Below are positions 58,981 to 64,000 of a stretch of 64,000 nucleotides of DNA, piece after piece (positions within the stretch are counted from its first letter, which is position 1; each line of letters opens with the position of its first letter). Position numbers and translations under genes: made by a program. The notes below the pieces were generated by a model, which was not told where the DNA came from, did no database searches, and saw nothing but the letters and a program-made list of their open reading frames with translations. Location of the stretch: the NCBI GenBank assembly GCA_021794575.1, contig JAJYQO010000025.1, positions 1 through 64,000 on the forward strand, in the 5' to 3' direction. Source of the stretch: Pseudomonadota bacterium. GTDB taxonomy: Bacteria > Pseudomonadota > Gammaproteobacteria > Xanthomonadales > Rhodanobacteraceae.

Positions 58981-60681
58981 GTGTATTCCAGCTATCGCCG
59001 CCACGAACTGCTGCGCGCTCTGTGGCCCTGGCTGCCGCTATGGCTGCTGCTGGCGCTGCTCGCCATCTTCGCGCACGGGCCGATGCCCATGCACTCCACG
59101 CGCACGCTGGGCGTGGCCTGGGAGATGTGGCAGCACGGCAGTTGGATCGTGCCCGTGCTCAACGGCGCGCCGTACTCCGACAAGGCGCCGCTGATCTACT
59201 GGCTGTTCTTCGCCGGCTGGAGCCTGGGCGGCGTCAGCGACCTGTGGCCGCGGCTGCTGCTCGTGCTGATCGGCGCGGCGCAACTGTTGCTGGTGCAGGC
59301 GCTGGCGCGGCGGCTGTTTCCGACGCGACCGTGGATAGCGCGTAGCGCGCCGTGGCTGCTGGGCGCGCTGACCTACGGATTCCTGTTCGACCTGCAGATC
59401 ATGTACGACGGCCTGCTGGCAGTGTGGGTGCTGCTGGCGCTGCTGGCGCTCGCGCCCGGCCTGCGCCGCGAAACGCCGCGCATGGGCCTGTTCGCGCTGG
59501 CGCTCGGTCTGGGGCTGCTGACCAAAGGACCGGTGATGCTGCTGCATGTGGGTCTGGTGTGGTTGCTGGGCCCGCTGTGGCAGCCATGGGCGCGCGCGCA
59601 CCGCGCCGCCTGGTATGGACGCGGCGCGCTGGCCGTGCTGGCCGGCCTGGCCATGCTGTTGGCCTGGGCGCTGCCGGCGGCCTGGTTGGGCGGACCGCGG
59701 TACCGCGAGATGCTGCTGTTCGGCCAGACCGCCGGGCGCGTGGTGGATGCCTTCGCCCACGCGCGGCCGTTCTGGTGGTATCTGCCGCTGCTGCCGCTGC
59801 TGCTGTTTCCGTTTTCGCTGTGGCCGCGCGCCTGGAGCGCGCTGGCCAGCCTGGGGCGGCCGTTCGAGCCCGGACAGAAGTTCCTGATCGCCTGGCTACT
59901 GCCGGTGTTCGTGGCGTTTTCGCTGGTCAGCGGCAAGCAGGCTTACTACCCGCTGCCGGAACTGGGCGGCCTGGCGCTGCTGCTGGCGTTTGCGCTGGCG
60001 CGGCAGCGCGAGCGACACCCGGCGCGCGAGGCCAACGCCTGGCTGGGGCCATGGCCACTGGCACTATTTTGCCTGCTGTTGGCGCTGACGCTGTTCGCGC
60101 TGCCCTGGCTGGCCGCGCACGGTCACCTGGCGCACGCCTATGCGCTGCGCGCGGTGGCCGTGCACAGCGCCAGCTTCGGCGTCGCCTATCTGTTGCTGGC
60201 CGGGGTGCTGTTGCTGCGCGGCCGTGGCGAGCTGCGCCGCATCGCCCTGGTCGGCCTGCTCGGGGTGACGGTGGCCAACGCGCTGTTCACACTGACGCTG
60301 TGGCGCGATTACGACCTGCGCCGCATCAGCACGCTGCTGGCGCAAGCGCAGGCGCGCGGCACGCCGATCGGCAACATCGGCATGTACGAGGGTCAGTACC
60401 ACTTTCTCGGCCGTCTGCGGCAGCCGATCGCCGAGCTGCAGGACGGCGCCATGCTGAATCAGTGGCTGGCCGCGCATCCGCAGGGCTGGGTGCTGGCCTA
60501 TCCCGACCGCCTGGATCAGGCCGCGCACCTGCATGCGCTGTACGCGCAACGCTTCCGCGGCGTGTGGGTGGTGATCTGGCCGGCGCGCGTGCTGGCCGAC
60601 GTACGCGCCGGACACACGCCGCCGCCGGGCAGCGGGCCGGCGCTGGTGATGCCGGACGCCGCCGATGCCATCCCGCATTGA
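58981..60681 (+). CDS. Glycosyltransferase family 39 (ArnT-like) integral membrane protein
   Basis: Multi-TM; NGAPYSDKAPLIYWLFFAGWSLGGVSDLWPRLLLVL, GLGLLTKGPVMLLHVG; GTG start at 58981. Confidence 0.85.
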   Translation: MYSSYRRHELLRALWPWLPLWLLLALLAIFAHGPMPMHSTRTLGVAWEMWQHGSWIVPVLNGAPYSDKAPLIYWLFFAGWSLGGVSDLWPRLLLVLIGAAQLLLVQALARRLFPTRPWIARSAPWLLGALTYGFLFDLQIMYDGLLAVWVLLALLALAPGLRRETPRMGLFALALGLGLLTKGPVMLLHVGLVWLLGPLWQPWARAHRAAWYGRGALAVLAGLAMLLAWALPAAWLGGPRYREMLLFGQTAGRVVDAFAHARPFWWYLPLLPLLLFPFSLWPRAWSALASLGRPFEPGQKFLIAWLLPVFVAFSLVSGKQAYYPLPELGGLALLLAFALARQRERHPAREANAWLGPWPLALFCLLLALTLFALPWLAAHGHLAHAYALRAVAVHSASFGVAYLLLAGVLLLRGRGELRRIALVGLLGVTVANALFTLTLWRDYDLRRISTLLAQAQARGTPIGNIGMYEGQYHFLGRLRQPIAELQDGAMLNQWLAAHPQGWVLAYPDRLDQAAHLHALYAQRFRGVWVVIWPARVLADVRAGHTPPPGSGPALVMPDAADAIPH

Positions 60682-61006
60682 TCCGGCCACGCGCATCGCC
60701 GCGCTGCGCGCGCAGTGCGACGGACCGCGCGACGGCGCGCTGCTGCGCGTGATGCTGGGGCAGGCGCTGGCTGATGCCGGACAGCACGCGGCGGCACGTG
60801 CCGAATTCGAGCGCGCGCTGGGCTTCGATGCCGGCTATAGCGCGGCGTGGAAGTTCCTGGGCCATGCGCGGCTGACCGCTGGCGACGCCGCCGCCGCGGC
60901 TGCGGCCTGGCGGCAGGGCATCATCACCGCCGAGGCGCGCGGTGACGTGCAGGCGGCGAAAGAGATGCGCGTGTTCCTGCGTCGACTCGAAGCTGCCGGC
61001 GATTGA
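60665..61006 (+). CDS. Small TPR-containing protein
   Basis: LRVMLGQALADAGQHAAARAEFERALGFDAGYSAAWKFLGHARLTAGDAAAAAAAWRQGIITAEARGDVQAAKEMRVFLRRL. Confidence 0.8.
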   Translation: MPSRIDPATRIAALRAQCDGPRDGALLRVMLGQALADAGQHAAARAEFERALGFDAGYSAAWKFLGHARLTAGDAAAAAAAWRQGIITAEARGDVQAAKEMRVFLRRLEAAGD

Positions 61007-61034
61007 GCGGTCGTCACTGCGGCGCGCCGGCCGC

Positions 61035-63176
61035 TCAGAAATCGCGGCTGACGCCGAGGTAATAGCCGCGGCGCGGCCCGTATTGCGGCGCGCCCACGCC
61101 GATGCCGGAGCCGTCGCGGATCGCGTACACGCGATCCAGCGCGTTGATCACCGCCAGGCGCGTGTGGATCACACCCAGTCCGGGCACGTCGAAGCTGCGC
61201 GCGGCGCCGAGATTGATCTGGAAATATCCGGGCAGTGTCTGCGTGTTGGCGAACCCGGCGCGTAATCCGGTGCCGAACAGATAGTCGGCGTTCAACGTGG
61301 TGCCGTCGCCGAACCGGTAGCTGGCACCGCCCGATGAGGTGTAGCGCTGCGCGTGGTCCAGCGCGACCCAGTGGCTGGCGATAAAGGCCAGTTCATCGGC
61401 CGCGAAGTTGTACTGGCCCGAGGCCACCCGCTTGCCCTTGGCGCTGTTGCTGGCCAGGTTGAAATACGCGCGCAACGGGCCGCGCTGCCAGTTTGCGGTG
61501 AACTCGATGCCCTTGTTGCGACCGTAGCGGTAGTTGAAGTCGGAGAAGATCAGCGCGGTGCCGAACTGACCCTCGTCGAGCAGGTTGCGCGCCTGACTCA
61601 GGTAGGCGTCCAGGCCCAGCGTGAGGTTGTCACTGGGCGCCCACTGCACGCCGGCATCGTAATAGTTGCTGCGCATGGCGCGCACGTTGGTGTTGGCGTC
61701 GGTGGGTAGGGCGTTGGTGGTGCCCTGGAACTTCGCAATGTCGGTGGCGGCAATGAGTTCCGCGGCCGGCGGGGTGAAATAGCGCGCGTAACCGGCGTGC
61801 AGTGTCCAGTCGTCGCTGATTTCATAGACCATGCCCAGACGCGGACTGAGCTGGCTCTCGCCGAGATAGCCGCCGATGTGGTCGTAGCGCAGGCCACCGT
61901 TCACCGTCAGCTGGTCGGTGACGTTCCACTGGTCCTGCACATACAGCGAGGCGGTGCGCGCGAGCAGCCGGTTGTCATCGGTGATGCTGACCGGCACATC
62001 GCTGGTCTGGTTGCCGTTGGCATCCGCGGGGAACACCAGCGAGGTGTTGTCCTGCAGGCCGCGCTGGAAGTCGGCGTACAGGCCGTAGCGCAGCGCGTTG
62101 CGGCTGCCCAGCGGGGTGGCGAAGTCCGCCTGCAGTGTGCCGGCGCGGTTGCTGCGGCCCACGGTGGAGGCGACACCGTTGTAGATCAGGTCGCCGATGG
62201 CATCGGGGCTGAAATCGACTTGGCTGTAACGCTGGCCGCTGGCGATCTGGTAATCAGTGGTCCCCAGCTTGCCTTGCAGGCTGACGATGGCAAAGCGGGT
62301 CAGTTCGCGCTGGCGCTCATTGAGAATGGCCGAGGGGTAAGCGCCGACGCCGGCCAGCGCGTATGCCGGCGTCTGGCCGGGATTGTCGGGAATCTGGAAG
62401 CGGTTGTTGGTGACGCCGGCCAGCACGCTGATGCGCGTGGCATCGTCGAGCAGATACGACAGCTCGCCAAAACCTCTGCCCTGCCAGGTCTTGTCGTGGA
62501 TGGCGCTGTCGGCCGGCGTGGGGTTCTCGATGCCGATGTCGTTCTTCAGGTAATCGCCGCTGAAAAACCAGCTCCAGCGCCCTTGGTGGCCGTGCAGGCT
62601 CAGCGCGGGCTCGAAAGTGCCACGGCTGCCCACCGTCACGCCGACGCTGCCACCATTGCCAAGCCTGGCGCCAGAGCGTGTGTCGATGCTGATCACGCCG
62701 GCGCTGCGCAGGCCGTACTGCGCCGGCAGTGCGCCGGTGAGCAGGCTGACGCTGTTGATGATGCGGGTATCCAGCGTCTGCCCGAAACCGGAGATGCTCT
62801 CCGGCAGGATGATGCCGTCGATGCGGTACTGCAGGTTGCCGTGATCGCCGCGCACGTGCAGCGCACCGTAGGAATCCTGCACCACGCCCGGCGCCTGCAG
62901 CAGCACCTGATTGAGCGGCGTGGACTCGCCCAGCGGCAAACTGGCGATGGCCTGCCGGGTAAACACGTACAGGCTGCTGCCGGTGGATGGCGAAAGCCGG
63001 TTGCGCGCCAGGTCCAGCTGCGCGCTCACGGTGACCGTGGCCAGTTGCTTGGCATGTGCGCTGTCGGTGGCGTCGCGGGCGTCGTTGTTTTGGGCTTGCG
63101 CCAGCGGCGCGCTCAAAGCCAGCAGCAGCGCGGCAGCCGGCGCGGCGGGACGAAGGGATTGTGTGCGGCGGAGCAT
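61035..63176 (-). CDS. TonB-dependent receptor
   Basis: Signal peptide; plug domain LPLGESTPLNQVLLQAPGVVQDSYGALHVRGDHGNLQYRIDGIILPESISGFGQTLDTRIINSVSLLTGALPAQYG; C-terminal beta strand ending GYYLGVSRDF. Confidence 0.95.
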   Translation of the reverse strand: MLRRTQSLRPAAPAAALLLALSAPLAQAQNNDARDATDSAHAKQLATVTVSAQLDLARNRLSPSTGSSLYVFTRQAIASLPLGESTPLNQVLLQAPGVVQDSYGALHVRGDHGNLQYRIDGIILPESISGFGQTLDTRIINSVSLLTGALPAQYGLRSAGVISIDTRSGARLGNGGSVGVTVGSRGTFEPALSLHGHQGRWSWFFSGDYLKNDIGIENPTPADSAIHDKTWQGRGFGELSYLLDDATRISVLAGVTNNRFQIPDNPGQTPAYALAGVGAYPSAILNERQRELTRFAIVSLQGKLGTTDYQIASGQRYSQVDFSPDAIGDLIYNGVASTVGRSNRAGTLQADFATPLGSRNALRYGLYADFQRGLQDNTSLVFPADANGNQTSDVPVSITDDNRLLARTASLYVQDQWNVTDQLTVNGGLRYDHIGGYLGESQLSPRLGMVYEISDDWTLHAGYARYFTPPAAELIAATDIAKFQGTTNALPTDANTNVRAMRSNYYDAGVQWAPSDNLTLGLDAYLSQARNLLDEGQFGTALIFSDFNYRYGRNKGIEFTANWQRGPLRAYFNLASNSAKGKRVASGQYNFAADELAFIASHWVALDHAQRYTSSGGASYRFGDGTTLNADYLFGTGLRAGFANTQTLPGYFQINLGAARSFDVPGLGVIHTRLAVINALDRVYAIRDGSGIGVGAPQYGPRRGYYLGVSRDF

Positions 63177-63191
63177 GAGGGAAACCCCGGT

Positions 63192-63220
63192 GTGATAGTT
63201 ATAAAGTAACAAATCATCAC
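63192..63220. promoter_or_regulatory. AT-rich nested palindrome upstream of the TonB receptor (metal-regulator-type operator candidate)
   Basis: GTGAT-a-GTTA-taaag-TAAC-aaatc-ATCAC in otherwise GC-rich DNA, immediately upstream of the receptor start. Confidence 0.45.
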
Positions 63221-63347
63221 GTCGGGTCGCAAGCGCGCGTGGCGCACGGACGCAGCCGCGCCCGCCTTGCGGCAGGCCGGCTGCGCCGTTGCGATCAGGG
63301 TTCGGGCCGGACGCGCTCGCGACGGTCGCGGCGCGCAACGCCAGCGG

Positions 63348-64000
63348 CTATGGCAGCGGGTTGAGCGTGGCCGTGGCGATCGGCGCGCTGCTCTGCTGTC
63401 CGTCGAGCGCACGCTGCAGGGCGGCACGGAACGCCTGGAAGCGCGTCAGTTCGGTGCCATCCAGTCTGACCGGCGTGACCACGGCCGGCAGCAGCTTGAC
63501 CGGATTGGCCTGCGGCGTGACGGCGGCGGTCTGCGCCTCGATGCGCAATGGATCGATGCGCTTGCCGTGCTCCCAGATCTCGAAGTACAGATGCGGCCCG
63601 GTGGACAGCCCGGTGCTGCCGACGTAGCCGATCACCTGCCCGGCGCGCACCATCTGGCCATCGTGCAGGCCGCGCGCGTAATGCCACATGTGGCCATAGC
63701 GGGTGACCAGATCCGGACCGTTGCGCAGCTCGATCATGCGCCCGTAGTAGCCGTGCCAGCCGATGAAATCGACGCGGCCGGCGGCCACGGCGTGGATCGG
63801 CGTGCCCATTGGCGCGGCCAGATCGACGCCCTTGTGGAACTCGGGGATGTGCAGCACCGGGTTGATGCGCCAGCCCCAGCCCGAGGTCAGCCGCGCCGAG
63901 GGCAGCGGCATCTCCAGCCGGATCGGCATCAGACCCTGGCCATCGGAGTCGGCCAGCACGGTGTGGCCGTTGGCGTCGATGAAACGGTACAGGGTGTGCT
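63348..64000 (-). CDS. M23 family metallopeptidase (5' end beyond window)
   Basis: LTSGWGWRINPVLHIPEFHKGVDLAAPMGTPIHAVAAGRVDFIGWHGYYGRMIELRNGPDLVTRYGHMWHYARGLHDGQMVRAGQVIGYVGSTGLSTGPHLYFEIWEHGKRIDPL; frame open to the edge. Confidence 0.93.
   Translation of the reverse strand, partial: HTLYRFIDANGHTVLADSDGQGLMPIRLEMPLPSARLTSGWGWRINPVLHIPEFHKGVDLAAPMGTPIHAVAAGRVDFIGWHGYYGRMIELRNGPDLVTRYGHMWHYARGLHDGQMVRAGQVIGYVGSTGLSTGPHLYFEIWEHGKRIDPLRIEAQTAAVTPQANPVKLLPAVVTPVRLDGTELTRFQAFRAALQRALDGQQSSAPIATATLNPLP

Noticed and set aside
61797-63209. 470-aa plus-strand ORF opposite the TonB receptor
   Set aside because: Antisense shadow; receptor signal peptide, plug and C-terminal strand all support the minus strand.

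Overview
The window is a GC-rich chromosomal segment from a gammaproteobacterium, most likely Xanthomonadales/Rhodanobacteraceae-like (inferred from gene content and order, no search run). It is densely coding and mostly housekeeping: glnE/gpx; a cytochrome aa3 oxidase assembly cluster (sco, PCu(A)C, ctaB, ctaA, SURF1, coxC, coxA, coxB); putA; cca; two tandem POT peptide transporters; kynA; an E1alpha/E1beta/E2 2-oxoacid dehydrogenase operon; a tyrosine/homogentisate catabolic cluster (hppD, hmgA, fah-like) with a MarR regulator; mprF; sixA; an orphan parA; a DPP-IV-like S9 peptidase; plsB; glnB; ubiK; comM; LPS-type glycosyltransferases; a TonB receptor and an M23 peptidase. Accessory regions of most interest: (i) a GIY-YIG nuclease gene bracketed by imperfect inverted copies of a repeat and next to a degenerate ~26-bp tandem array, sitting between hppD and hmgA, with its C-terminus encoded by the repeat and its stop codon overlapping the hmgA start; (ii) a probable periplasmic thiosulfate-oxidation operon (DsrE-like protein, two orphan substrate-binding proteins, diheme c4 cytochrome, TsdA-like cytochrome, DoxDA, TlpA); (iii) a lower-GC restriction-modification island (HNH nuclease, ParC-like small protein, unknown 94-aa protein, beta-class methyltransferase); (iv) repeat-derived sequence inside the E2 linker, an inverted-repeat element between pdhB and E2, and a five-hairpin array between putA and cca. 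No rRNA, tRNA or CRISPR array was recognised. All family calls come from reading the translations; no database search was run.
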